Below are positions 14,130 to 24,900 of a stretch of DNA of 35,995 nt, piece after piece; within the stretch, counting starts at the first letter, position 1, and each line of letters starts with the position of its first letter. Under the pieces are notes generated by a model. That model saw only the letters and a program-made list of their open reading frames with translations, searched no databases and was not told the DNA's origin. Origin of the DNA: Ignavibacteria bacterium (GTDB taxonomy: Bacteria > Bacteroidota > Ignavibacteria > Palsa-1295). The stretch covers positions 1 to 35,995 of the forward strand of contig JABDDM010000019.1 in assembly GCA_013287605.1 (NCBI GenBank), in the 5' to 3' direction. The position numbers and the translations under genes are program-made.

Positions 14130-16580
14130 ATGGAAGAGAAGATCGAAGGAGAGAAAATCGCGAAGAAGAAACCAGCCGTAAAGCGAGCCAAGCGTGCGCC
14201 TGCTAAATCCCCTGCGAAAAGCTCGCGGGTTGAGCGAGCCCCGGCAAAGAGCGGGAAGATCCTCGTCATCGTCGAATCGCCCAGCAAGGCCCGTACGATC
14301 AATAAGTATCTAGGCTCAGACTATATCGTCGAGGCCTCCGTCGGTCACGTAAAAGACCTGCCAAAATCAAAGCTCGGCGTGGACGTCGACAATAATTTCG
14401 TCGCCCAGTACATCACCGTAAAAGGAAAGAAGGATATCATCGATCGCCTGAAGATGCTGGCGGCGAGCGCGAAGGAAGTCCTGATCGCGACCGATCCTGA
14501 CCGCGAGGGTGAGGCCATTGCGTATCATCTCGCCAATGAGGTCCGCCCAAAGAATAGCAATATCAAGCGTGTGCTCTTTACCGAGATCACGAAGTCCGGC
14601 ATCCAGCAGGCAATGAAGGAGCCGCGCGAAGTCGATCATGATATGTTCGAAGCGCAGCAGGCACGCCGCGTCATGGATCGCATCATCGGCTATCAGGTCT
14701 CTCCTATTCTCTGGAAAGCATTTGTTGGCTCGGCTGCCGAGTCGTTGTCGGCGGGTCGCGTGCAATCAGTTGCGCTACGTCTGATCTGCGAGCGTGAGGA
14801 ATCGATCACGCGCTTTCAGCCGATCACCTACTGGAATCTGTGGGCCGACTTCTCTACCGAATCAACCGAGTTTCCGATCCACTCGCGGCTCATCGCAGTC
14901 GATGGGTTCGAATTCAAGAATCCCGAAGGCAGCGCGCAGGATCTGAAAGAAGATGCGCGCGGGACGTTCATTGGCGATGAGGCGACGCTGCGCGGCTACG
15001 CAAACGATGCGAAGACAAAGAGCTATCGCATTGCTTCGCTAACGAAGCGCGAAGTTCGACGCAATGCGCCACAGCCATTCATCACAAGTTCGCTGCAAGC
15101 GCAGGCTTCGGCAAAGCTTCGGTTCAATCCGAAGAAGACGATGCGCCTCGCGCAGAAGTTATATGAAGGCGTTGACATTGGTGATGGCCCAACAGGTCTC
15201 ATCACCTATATGCGTACCGACTCCACGCGCATCTCGCAGGAAGCACGCGACGAAGCGATCGCGTACATTGAGAAAAATCTTGGCGCCAACTATGTCGGCC
15301 AGGAGCGCAAAGACAAGAAGAGTAAGAACGCACAGGAAGCGCATGAAGCCATTCGTCCGACTTCACTCGTCAACGATCCGAAAAATCTTCGCAGCTATCT
15401 TGAAGCGCAGGACAAAGATCTCTTCGCGCTCTATGATCTTATCTGGCGCCGCTTTTTGGCTAGCCAGATGGCACCTGCCGTGATGGATCAAACGACAGTC
15501 GAGATCGAGTCCGTCGAAACGACCGGAAGCAAGTATCGCTTCCGCGCCACAGGCACCGTCGTGACCTTCCGCGGATTTTTGCAGATGCTCGACGACGACG
15601 ACGAAAAGCCAACTGCTGCCGAAGACGATGAGAAGCGTTTACCAAATGGCATTCAGCAAGGTCAGGGCGCTAACCTCGAAGAACTCCAGCCGCAAAAAAG
15701 CGAGACAAAACCACCGGCGCGTTTTTCTGAATCTACACTCGTCAAAGAATTAGAATCACTTGGCATCGGTCGCCCGAGTACCTATGCTTCGATCGTCGGT
15801 ACGATCCAGGACCGCATGTACGTCACGCAGGAAGATCGACGGCTTCGACCGACTGAACTCGGTGTCGATGTCAATCGTGTACTGGTCAAGAGCTTCCCCG
15901 AGATCTTTAATGTCGATTTCACCGCGCGCATGGAAGGTGAACTCGATACGATCGCAACTGGCGAGCGGACCTATCCTTCCGTCATGAGCGACTTTTATAT
16001 TCCGTTCAAGCAGGTGCTCGATCAGGTCGATGAGCGCCTCTCCGAAGAATTAAAAGCGCAGCCGTGCCCGAAGTGCCAGGCAACCGAAACGGAGATCAAG
16101 CAGGGACCGTGGGGCATGTACCTGGAGTGCAAAGCCTGCGGTAAGAAGACATCGCTCAAATCTGTCGGCAAACCTGAAGCTGAAAAAACCGGCGAGACGT
16201 GTCCAGAGTGTAAACTCGGTGAGCTTATCATTCGCTCAAGCCGATTCGGTAGATTTGTTGGCTGCAATCGTTATCCGGAGTGCAAGTTCACTCGCGCAAT
16301 TCCAAGCGGCATCAAATGCCCGAAGTGCGGCACCGGCGATCTTATCGAACGTCGCGGCGGAAAACAGAAGCGCCAATTCTGGGGCTGCTCGAATTATCCC
16401 AAGTGCGATTTTCTCTCGAACGACAAACCGATCAATCAGCCCTGTCCCGTCTGCAACAATAACTGGCTAGCCACAAAATGGACCCGTGGCCGAGGCGAGT
16501 TCATCAAATGCCCCGCCTGCAAACGCGAGTTCGACGAGAAGATGCTCGAGATCGTGAAGGAAGAGGTTGAGGCGGATTAA
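14130..16580 (+). CDS. topA: DNA topoisomerase I (type IA)
   Basis: 816 residues. This cytosolic enzyme relaxes negative supercoils by passing one strand through a transient 5'-phosphotyrosine nick. After a basic N-terminal extension (residues 1-41, rich in Lys, Ala and Pro), the TOPRIM domain has VESPSKA (48-54) with catalytic Glu49 and DPDREGE (122-128). The active tyrosine is Tyr360 in GLITYMRTDSTRIS. An acidic low-complexity insertion (DDDDEKPTAAEDDE) lies near residue 490. The C-terminus carries four zinc-ribbon-like modules with CPxC and CxxC pairs (CPKC...CKAC; CPEC...CNRYPEC; CPKC...CSNYPKC; CPVC...CPAC), as in many bacterial TopA proteins. The start ATG matches the ORF, and the gene ends in its own terminator. 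Confidence 0.97.
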   Translation: MEEKIEGEKIAKKKPAVKRAKRAPAKSPAKSSRVERAPAKSGKILVIVESPSKARTINKYLGSDYIVEASVGHVKDLPKSKLGVDVDNNFVAQYITVKGKKDIIDRLKMLAASAKEVLIATDPDREGEAIAYHLANEVRPKNSNIKRVLFTEITKSGIQQAMKEPREVDHDMFEAQQARRVMDRIIGYQVSPILWKAFVGSAAESLSAGRVQSVALRLICEREESITRFQPITYWNLWADFSTESTEFPIHSRLIAVDGFEFKNPEGSAQDLKEDARGTFIGDEATLRGYANDAKTKSYRIASLTKREVRRNAPQPFITSSLQAQASAKLRFNPKKTMRLAQKLYEGVDIGDGPTGLITYMRTDSTRISQEARDEAIAYIEKNLGANYVGQERKDKKSKNAQEAHEAIRPTSLVNDPKNLRSYLEAQDKDLFALYDLIWRRFLASQMAPAVMDQTTVEIESVETTGSKYRFRATGTVVTFRGFLQMLDDDDEKPTAAEDDEKRLPNGIQQGQGANLEELQPQKSETKPPARFSESTLVKELESLGIGRPSTYASIVGTIQDRMYVTQEDRRLRPTELGVDVNRVLVKSFPEIFNVDFTARMEGELDTIATGERTYPSVMSDFYIPFKQVLDQVDERLSEELKAQPCPKCQATETEIKQGPWGMYLECKACGKKTSLKSVGKPEAEKTGETCPECKLGELIIRSSRFGRFVGCNRYPECKFTRAIPSGIKCPKCGTGDLIERRGGKQKRQFWGCSNYPKCDFLSNDKPINQPCPVCNNNWLATKWTRGRGEFIKCPACKREFDEKMLEIVKEEVEAD

Positions 16581-16612
16581 CGACCTGATTCGCGATTGTC
16601 ACTCAGATTTCA

Positions 16613-16645
16613 AGAGCCCTTCATGACGAAGGGTTCTTTCTTCTT
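16613..16645 (+). terminator. Rho-independent terminator after topA
   Basis: GAGCCCTTC and GAAGGGTTC pair (one G-T wobble) around ATGAC, followed by the T-rich stretch TTTCTTCTT. Confidence 0.8.
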
Positions 16646-16761
16646 AAAGTAGGCGGTCCTTGGTGAATGGAACATCCTCATGAAATGGGTTGTACATGAG
16701 TGTAACTTCTCCTGGTTAGTTGGATTCATGTAGTAGCGATCCACTTCTTTCCGCCACGGCA

Positions 16762-18534
16762 ATGATCAAATCATTATTCTGGTCTTTCGCATTGCTTCTG
16801 GGAGTCACTTCAGCTTGCTCCTCCGCTCGAGCACAATCGTGGCAGAAATCCGCGCACTTTGATGGCTTCATCAATAATGTTTCTTTTGTCAATTCTCAGT
16901 TGGGATTCGTTGGCATGGGTGTCCCACCGGGCGGGCCGCTGAATTGCACCGCAGCTATTTTTCGAACTTCCGACGGAGGCATAACCTGGACAGCGGCTAC
17001 GATACCTGAGTCTTGTATGGGTTGCGTGACAAAAATTTTCATGCTCGACGAGACCAACGGTTGGGCCAGCTTCATTCCCGAACAATGCAATAGCAGCAAT
17101 TGCTTGTGGAAGACCGTCGACGGAGGATTGACATGGACAGCAGTGCAAGAAACCGGCACCGCCTCATGCGTCTACAAGACTCCCGCTGCGCTGATCTATA
17201 CTGATCTTTTTGGTCAAGGCAAAGCTTCGATGGATGGCGGAGCTACATTCCCCACAATGCTCTCCTCGGGCGCGAACGGCATCGACTTCGTGGACGATCA
17301 GCACGGCATTGCTACAGTCTATCGCGGCCAGGCCTGGCAGCAAACTTCTGATGGCGGAAAGACATGGAATCAGATCAACATGAACATTGAATCGTGGAGT
17401 GTCTATGGAGTCAAGGGCACATCAACGTTCTACGCTGCTCCGGAGGGGCCGACCAATGGCACTGCGTATCAACCACAGGTACTGCGCTCCGAAGATTACG
17501 GCGCGACGTGGATCCAGACATCCACACTTCCATTCGTTACAACCGGAACGTTGGTTGGCATCGGAGAATCTGATCTCTACATTCAGGTCTGTGGAAACTG
17601 TACAAACCTGTTTCACGGGATCTATCATTCAACCGATAGAGGTGTAACGTGGGATTCACTCGGCGGCCCTGCCACCAATGGTGATACGCGATTTTGCACA
17701 GTGGAGAATTCCTGCGCGCTCGGAAATATCATTTACGCTTTCGATCTTAGTGGCAATCTTTTTAGATACTCAGATTCGAATACTGCGAACGCGCATTTGG
17801 CGGTTACGATTTACCCGGATCGGAAACAAACCGTAAAGCCATTCACTACGGCGCGTGTTCCAGTTAATGTGGCGCTGCCACACGCTCTGAGAGCTGACAC
17901 GCTGAAGGTACAGTCGATCGACTATTCGCTCGCATACAATTCTGATCTTCTCGACATCCCCCAATCCAAACTCAACTTCTCTTATTCTCCCCCAACCGGT
18001 TGGGCCTTCAATAAAAATTCGAGCGTAGGGACCAACTTTCTTAACATGCATGTCGATAACCCATCACAATTGCCGATCACGGATTCGCTTCCGCTCGGCG
18101 TAATCAACTTCGGCACGTATCCAGGCAACGCGAAGTCGACGCTCGTTAAACTTAATTCGCTGACCTTGCACCTGCCAACTCGTTCCCTTTCTTTCTGTGT
18201 GGGATACGAAGGTGATTTTATCGTTAACGTTGTTATCGATCAATCAAGCGTGAAGTCGTTAGCATCAGATCTTGCACGACTTTCAGTTCATCCAAATCCT
18301 TCTTCCTCAAAGGTACTCCACATATCGCTAACGCTCGCAAGAGAGGCTTACACCAGCATTTCGCTCCTGAACATTCTTGGGAGTGAAGTCTACTCAGAAC
18401 ATTCCGACGAGCGCTTCAGCGCAGGTGAGCACGACATATCGATCCCAACCGACCGTCTACCTGCTGGCAGCTATTATCTTAGGATCAATGCCGGTGGAGA
18501 GATTTTGTCGCGGAAGATCGCAATTGTGAAGTAG
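16762..18534 (+). CDS. Secreted cysteine-rich Asp-box propeller with extra beta domain and T9SS sorting domain
   Basis: 590 residues from the ATG at 16762, where a normal signal peptide begins (MIKSLFWSFALLLG, cleavage near ARAQS); the ORF-track start at 16720 adds 14 unlikely residues. Residues from about 28 to 340 form a propeller with Asp-box turns (TSDGGITW, TVDGGLTW, TSDGGKTW, SEDYGATW, STDRGVTW and one degenerate). Unlike its paralogues this part is rich in cysteines, often in close pairs (SCMGC, CNSSNC, CGNC). Next comes a roughly 160-residue beta-rich domain starting near LAVTIYPDRKQTV, which resembles cohesin-like sandwiches in layout, and then a sorting domain from LSVHPNPSSSKV to ILSRKIAIVK. 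Export by T9SS is likely; the ligand is unknown. Confidence 0.82.
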   Translation: MIKSLFWSFALLLGVTSACSSARAQSWQKSAHFDGFINNVSFVNSQLGFVGMGVPPGGPLNCTAAIFRTSDGGITWTAATIPESCMGCVTKIFMLDETNGWASFIPEQCNSSNCLWKTVDGGLTWTAVQETGTASCVYKTPAALIYTDLFGQGKASMDGGATFPTMLSSGANGIDFVDDQHGIATVYRGQAWQQTSDGGKTWNQINMNIESWSVYGVKGTSTFYAAPEGPTNGTAYQPQVLRSEDYGATWIQTSTLPFVTTGTLVGIGESDLYIQVCGNCTNLFHGIYHSTDRGVTWDSLGGPATNGDTRFCTVENSCALGNIIYAFDLSGNLFRYSDSNTANAHLAVTIYPDRKQTVKPFTTARVPVNVALPHALRADTLKVQSIDYSLAYNSDLLDIPQSKLNFSYSPPTGWAFNKNSSVGTNFLNMHVDNPSQLPITDSLPLGVINFGTYPGNAKSTLVKLNSLTLHLPTRSLSFCVGYEGDFIVNVVIDQSSVKSLASDLARLSVHPNPSSSKVLHISLTLAREAYTSISLLNILGSEVYSEHSDERFSAGEHDISIPTDRLPAGSYYLRINAGGEILSRKIAIVK

Positions 18535-18686
18535 AGCGACACTCAATCGCGAAGGACAGGCCCCCGCCCCGACATATGGTTGCGCGGTTTGCTGATCTTC
18601 GATGTAACTCTTCTCCGAGAAGCATGTTGATTCAAGACTGAGATCCTCTGATTGCGGTTGTGCCTTCATTATCCTCTTAGGCCCGT

Positions 18687-20432
18687 ATGAAACGCTACCT
18701 TACTACATTCCTTTTTGCAGCATCGCTGGCCGGGCTGGCAGATCCAGCGAAGTGCGATGCCCAGTGGAAAAGACTATTCAGCCGAGGAGGGATTAATTCA
18801 ATTTATTTCCTCGATTTACCGGGTCCACCGCGAGTTGGATTTGTGACTGGGGGCGATTCAGTATTCTTCAAAACGACAGACGGTGGGCAATCATGGAAAA
18901 AGATTTCCCTCCTTCATTCTGCAGTCCTACGATTTACAGACTTTGCATTTAAGGATAGCTTGAACGGTTGGATGTCGGTCGCTTGGACCCTCGATACGTT
19001 ATATAAGGATGTCTTCAGAACTTCGGACCAAGGCGATTCCTGGCAAGTGGTCCCTTCCCCAAACAGTCTAACCTACGATATTTATTACGATTCTAAAACC
19101 CAAGGTCTTTTCACTTCTTCTATCGGATATCAGGGCTGGAGCTATCGGTCGTGGGATGAGGGTAAGACTTGGGAACCGATGGTGGGCACTAGCGACAAGA
19201 TCACGGCGGGATTCGCGTTCGCCTCTCCGGACTCTGGCATTATGGCATATGGGATTGCACCCTCGGAACCCCTCCCTTGGTTTCGCACCTTTGACGGAGG
19301 GCATACCTGGTCATCCTGCAGAATCGACAGCGCCGCATGGCAGCCGTTAGCAATTTCAGGCCAGACTTATTTTGCGTTGACGGTAATGGGCACAGTTCTC
19401 AGGACAGATGACACTTGGAACACCTGGAAAGTTTTACATCAATTTCCATGGCCTTTCTCAATCATTCATAATACAGAGAAATATCCTACCACTGGTTGCA
19501 TTCGTGGCACGCTGCACAACCTTGTGGTACAAACGGCTGATGGCTGTTACCGCTCTACTGACGAAGGATTGACGTGGAGCTACCTATGCGGCCCAGTGTC
19601 AAACATTGTCAATGAGGACCGCTTTTACGCGAAGGACAACTTTATTTATTGTGCGGTGGAGGACGATTCTACCGGTATTTCCAGCCTGTGGCGACTCGAT
19701 CTCGATTCTATGAATTCGAAAACGCCAGACCTTTCCTCGAATTTCTCTAATGGTATAAAACAATTGAGCCTCACTCCAGGTGATAGCGTTCGGCTCGTGT
19801 TCGATTCCCAGACTGATATGTTTCCGGACTCGGTCCATCTAGTCATTCGCTTCGACCCGGACGCGCTTAGCTATCGAAACTCTTCGATGCCCTTTCAGTG
19901 GACGCTCACTGCTTCGAAAAGCTCTGGACTTCTCGATCTGTTATACATTAATGACACAAAGGCGACAGAAGGGAAGAAGTATCTTCAACCAAGGACATTA
20001 GCCATTACATTCAATAGCACGTTATCCAAATCTTCCACGCAGATTTTTGTTGAACGCACACAGGTGCTTAGCCATCAATTTAATTCAGAGTGTCTTGGAT
20101 ACTACGCTCCGGCTGATACGCTTAATCTCACATTTACCGGTTGCGGAGATTCGACTCTCCTGAACTTCATGCAGTCAGGTAAGGTCACTTTTGAGATTGT
20201 CAGCCTCCGGCCAAACCCGACGACAGGCAAAGTTCACATTGACTTAAAGAATAAGCTTGATTTCCCAATATGCGCTCAAGTCATCAATGCGCTTGGTGTC
20301 GTAGAGAAGGAAGAAGCATGGAAGACTGGCGAGATAACACTCGATGTCAGATCACTTCCTAGCGGAGTATATTACCTTCGTCTCTCCCAAGCGGACTGTG
20401 TTCAGACGAGAAAAGTTGTGGTGCAGCGTTGA
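18687..20432 (+). CDS. Secreted Asp-box propeller with extra beta domain and T9SS sorting domain
   Basis: 581 residues with a signal peptide (MKRYLTTFLFAASLAGLA) probably cut near KCDAQ. The propeller has Asp-box turns TTDGGQSW, TSDQGDSW, SWDEGKTW, TFDGGHTW and STDEGLTW plus one degenerate (TDDTWNTW). From about residue 350, SLTPGDSVRLVFDSQ begins a beta-sandwich-like module of about 150 residues laid out as in the previous gene (PDSVHLVIRFDPDALSY resembles the cohesin pattern of an alternating strand followed by P-x-x-L). The sorting domain runs from VSLRPNPTTGKV to QTRKVVVQR. The shared architecture with the upstream gene indicates duplication followed by strong divergence. The module assignment is inferred from pattern only. 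Confidence 0.82.
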   Translation: MKRYLTTFLFAASLAGLADPAKCDAQWKRLFSRGGINSIYFLDLPGPPRVGFVTGGDSVFFKTTDGGQSWKKISLLHSAVLRFTDFAFKDSLNGWMSVAWTLDTLYKDVFRTSDQGDSWQVVPSPNSLTYDIYYDSKTQGLFTSSIGYQGWSYRSWDEGKTWEPMVGTSDKITAGFAFASPDSGIMAYGIAPSEPLPWFRTFDGGHTWSSCRIDSAAWQPLAISGQTYFALTVMGTVLRTDDTWNTWKVLHQFPWPFSIIHNTEKYPTTGCIRGTLHNLVVQTADGCYRSTDEGLTWSYLCGPVSNIVNEDRFYAKDNFIYCAVEDDSTGISSLWRLDLDSMNSKTPDLSSNFSNGIKQLSLTPGDSVRLVFDSQTDMFPDSVHLVIRFDPDALSYRNSSMPFQWTLTASKSSGLLDLLYINDTKATEGKKYLQPRTLAITFNSTLSKSSTQIFVERTQVLSHQFNSECLGYYAPADTLNLTFTGCGDSTLLNFMQSGKVTFEIVSLRPNPTTGKVHIDLKNKLDFPICAQVINALGVVEKEEAWKTGEITLDVRSLPSGVYYLRLSQADCVQTRKVVVQR

Positions 20433-20530
20433 CGGCGACGACACCTTCTATTTTCACGAATTAGCGTGTTACCAATGTGCGTGATTGCCTAGATTAACTA
20501 GTTGTCCTAATTATTTTATGCCCTCATCCA

Positions 20531-21868
20531 ATGACCATGATTAGAACTCAGTCCTTCCTCGCAAGCATGTCGATCTTCCTTCTAGCAATTCCAACCTTGC
20601 TGATGGCTCAACACTCACCATGGAAAGAAATACTCAAGATCAAGGCCGACAGCGCCCAGTACAACTTCGTCGATGTTTCTTTCTCGGATGCGAGAAACGG
20701 GACTGCTCTTGGCTGGTCGCTCGATGATAGAAACACTTTTGGCGGTTATACCACGGTTCTGAAGCGCACGAAAGATGGAGGAAAAACGTGGATCTCTCAA
20801 AAGTCTCCGGTCTGGAGTGGAATTACGATCAAGGAAGCAAAATTTCGAAAGATCGTTGCAATCGATTCCTTACACCTTTTTGCAGTCGGCGATAGCGGAC
20901 TTATCATAGCTACCAGCGACGCTGGTGAACATTGGTCTCAACAAGATTCGATGCATAAGTGGAGCTATTGGGATGTCAGTTTTTGCGATCCTTTAAACGG
21001 AATTGCATGTGCAAACTATGGCATTATTGCAATCACTTCGGATGGCGGAAGCTCCTGGGCCTACAACAATAACGTTTATCAGTTTGCCCTTCAATCTGTC
21101 TGTGCGATCAGTCCCAAGTGCTTCTATGTCTTTGACTCTTTCTATGGAAAAATGCTGCGCACATTTGATCGCGGTAAAACTTGGGATACGATTCAGGCGA
21201 TTAGTGACTACTTTATTGCAAGCAGCGGGAAGCAGATTCAGGAGTCTTTGTTTCTGGACAGTCAGACCGGCTTCGCGGTAGGCTTTAGTTACGAAAAGGG
21301 ATTCAATGCCTTCATAATACGCACCTCTAATGGGGGCCTTTCTTGGGATACCGTTTTTGACCGCGCAATTTTCAGCAACTCCTACCCTCAATCGATTGCT
21401 TTTGCGGATAAGCTTCATGGTGTTGCGGCCGCAGGCAGGGGAGTACTGATGACAAGCGATGGCGGCCTCACCTGGACTGAGGATAGCATTACGACTGTGT
21501 CCAATGATAACGGTCGGGGCGTTGCCTATCCTTCGCTTGGCAGAATGTTTGTCTGTTCATCGGAGGGATTCGTAGGTTCACTTGTCGGGTATCTTCCCTC
21601 CCAGGGAGTAGTTGAGAATTCCCGCGCTCCGCAAGAACTTGAGGCCCATCCTAACCCCTCGCCGAGTGAGATTCATGTCCACCTCTTGGCGAGTGCTGCC
21701 TTATTTGATATAGCTCTTAGTGATATGTTAGGCAGGACGGTGAGGCACATGCTAAATGTTCGTGGAGCGGACATTACAATTCAGCGTGAAGGACTACCGT
21801 CGGGTACCTATATGCTAAAGGTCAGCTCGGGAGGTTTGATACTTCGATCGAAGGTGGTGCTAAAGTAA
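20531..21868 (+). CDS. Secreted YCF48/BNR-like propeller protein with T9SS sorting domain
   Basis: 445 residues. The signal peptide (FLASMSIFLLAIPTLLMAQ) ends near residue 27, with ATGs at 20531 and 20537 both possible. Six clear Asp-box turns (TKDGGKTW, TSDAGEHW, TSDGGSSW, TFDRGKTW, TSNGGLSW, TSDGGLTW) alternate with VGDSGLI- and ACANYGII-type strands, the YCF48-like pattern. The C-terminal domain from LEAHPNPSPSEI to LRSKVVLK is a T9SS sorting domain. It lacks the extra beta module of the two preceding genes. It is probably displayed at the surface or released; function unknown. Confidence 0.85.
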   Translation: MTMIRTQSFLASMSIFLLAIPTLLMAQHSPWKEILKIKADSAQYNFVDVSFSDARNGTALGWSLDDRNTFGGYTTVLKRTKDGGKTWISQKSPVWSGITIKEAKFRKIVAIDSLHLFAVGDSGLIIATSDAGEHWSQQDSMHKWSYWDVSFCDPLNGIACANYGIIAITSDGGSSWAYNNNVYQFALQSVCAISPKCFYVFDSFYGKMLRTFDRGKTWDTIQAISDYFIASSGKQIQESLFLDSQTGFAVGFSYEKGFNAFIIRTSNGGLSWDTVFDRAIFSNSYPQSIAFADKLHGVAAAGRGVLMTSDGGLTWTEDSITTVSNDNGRGVAYPSLGRMFVCSSEGFVGSLVGYLPSQGVVENSRAPQELEAHPNPSPSEIHVHLLASAALFDIALSDMLGRTVRHMLNVRGADITIQREGLPSGTYMLKVSSGGLILRSKVVLK

Positions 21869-21940
21869 CTTCCATACTCCAATCTTAGATCGTTGTGAAA
21901 TAAGATTCAGGATTCGAGCGCTATGAGCTATCTTTGGCTC

Positions 21941-24900
21941 ATGAAAAAGATTGGCTTTGTTTTTCTCGGGGCGATGGTTTTGCTATCGCTCCTCCTAACA
22001 CTCTCCCACGCCCAAAAGCGAAACGACGGCAAACTTGTCGTTCCGATCGGCTATGAACGCTACGACTCCATTCGCTTCGACGTGTTCGGACTTGAGTTCG
22101 CGCGCTGGGTTTTTACCAATGCGCATGCGAATAGTCATCGATACACGAACTACCCGTGGGAGAGTGCGATGGCTTCCGTTAATCCGGTTGTGAATGCGTA
22201 TGGTGATTCTGTCCAGGCCACGTTCGAAAGTGATTTTGAGGATTTCACTGATACGACGATCGTCGCTGGAAAGCGGAAAGGGATCTATTGCCCGATGACC
22301 CGCCTGCAGCCTGGGTTTACTGCAATCAACACAGCTTACAAGTCGAGAGCGTTTTACCCATCACCCTTTGGAGCAGAAGATTTCTATTTTGCCCGCGGCA
22401 ATTATTGGCGGTACAACGATGTGAATTTTAATCCGGTGGCATCGTGGCACAACTCAACCTACGATACGAACGACATCTCTCCCTATTGCGAGTATCCGTC
22501 AACACACTCCTATGTTATCGATACCTACACAACGAAAAACTATAATGGCACTAGCGACACGCTGGTCCATTGTGGAGACAATGGAAGAGTCATACTAGGA
22601 TACTCGGATAACAGGCGAGCGGATGAACTCCTGCGAGTCCATCCGAGCATATTTTTTCATGGCACAAAGCCTGACACCGCGAAGACGTTTTCGGTCACGC
22701 TTGATTTTAATATCGACGACCGCACGATGGACAACACACTTGCTGACGGAAGACCCGACAGTCTGCTTCCGCTCATTGTGTTGCAAGTGCTCTTCAAACC
22801 GGGAGTGGATGCCAACTATCCTCGTGGGCAGCCGATTCTTCCATTTGTCCCATTCAAGGATTCCTCTCATCCGAAAAACGCAGGATGGTACAAGGTTGCC
22901 GAGTCGGTTGTAAACAAACACATTTACGATTCGCTTGACTGGTCGTGGAAGGCGGAGGACACGCTGCAGGATGACTTGGCCTCGCATAGCTGGCGCTTCA
23001 AGCAATTGCATATCCTGCTCGCGGACATTCCTCCTTCAATGCGCTCGCTGATGCACGTAGATTCGAATGATGCGGAGTTTGCAGAATGGGGCCAAGGCTC
23101 AGGAAGCCTCACGATAACCTCTGCGCAAACACCCGACGCGCTGGTCGGAGCTGATCCGAGCGCGGATCAACGAAAGGCATATATCGAGATACGAATCTTA
23201 TCGACCTATCGCGCAACTGTGCGCGTGCGCGGTCTTGATTATCATGACACGATCGTCGACAAGTTCTTATACCGAAAGCGAATTGCAGGCACGCTCGACT
23301 CAACTCACTCTTGCAATCCCGACGGCTCGATCGGTGGTTATGACGATTCGGTCGCGGCGCGACTGGCAATATCAACTCCATTCGATGGCTTAACGCGTGA
23401 GTACATGATGAACGACACGGATCCGAACAATGGCTTGATTGGGCCGCTCTCAGTTCCGATGCTTGCCTATCTTGACTTCATGGGCACAAAGCGGAATCTC
23501 CATGCCCGCTGGCGCGAACAGGATGACGGTCGCAACACGCTGCAATTCCGACGTTGGCGAATGAGCTTCGATGGTGAGTGTCCATCGCTTTTCGAGAACC
23601 AATTCACATTCTTCGGCGGACTGCTCGGCTCGAGCGGCTGCCTCGTCTTTCCCGAGGACTACGTGTACCACACAACGCTTGACGCGCGCAATATTCGCTT
23701 CCCATCAGCCAATGACACGATCGTCGGAATGATTATTGGCAGAAAGAGCAAGGCAACCGCTGATCAAGACTCTCTGGCTGCTTACCGTCTTTACGAACAG
23801 GAGACTTCGTTCTTCAGCGACTACGCAGGCAAGCTCCGCGGCAGCAACCGCATTGCACTTTGGCATCCGAATAAAAAACGGTTTGCCATTGATGCAGACC
23901 TTCAGAATTGGGCGATCATCCATCCGCGACTGCTCTCCATCGATACTGTTCATCATCTCTATCACTTTGATAGACGCTTCGGGTACAACGGTGACGTTAA
24001 TCTTCAACGCCCGACAACTCCAGAGGAAATCATGGCAAGCGGATTTGTGATGCAGGCTGAAGGCATCCCGTCGTTTACGAGCGCGCAGGGACTTGGTCTT
24101 GGAATCTTTGGCGGCGGATCGCCCGGAATGTATGGCGTTGCAATGCGCACATCGGCGACAGTCGATAGTATTCGATTAACGCATGGCTATAACGTCGGCC
24201 ATGAATATAGCTGGCGTCCACCCAAATTCCAGAACGAGTGGACGAAAGCGGACACATCCGATCTATGCGGTGATCTTCCACCTTTTTATGTCGGCTATTC
24301 GAATACCTGGCGCGCAAGCAATCGCCTGCTTTCGAGAATCAATGCCAATTACGATTCGACCAATGGCCGCAAGTGTATGCATCCATATAAATATCTGACA
24401 TGGCTTGACGCGTACTCAAATAGCCGTGTGCAGAACGATCACTATGGGTACGGCGACTCTACAAGCAAGTCGAGGGCATTTCTGAAGATTGTAAAGACAC
24501 AACGAGTCAATCCCTGGCAACGAGGCGCGAGCGGCGGTTATATCGATTCGGTTGGCAAGTTCGATACACCGGAGCAGAGTTTCGTTGAAGTCGGAATGTT
24601 CAAGGATTCAATTTCGAGGACGATGATCAATCGAGCAGCGATCATCGTCAACACGCGACTCTACCCATCGCTCCGCGACACGGAAGATGTAAATTACTAC
24701 AATCGTGGACTTGATTCGCTTAGCATGTGTCACACGATCTATGGCCACATCGATGTACGAAAGATCTATATGAAGATCGACACCTCTCAGCTTGACCCGG
24801 TCTTTCGGTCATCCAATTATGTAGTTCGGGATCTCTGGCATCCGGAAGCAACCTGGCTTGTGAAAGCAGCGTCGGAATTCGCGGTTTACATTAAGCCGGG

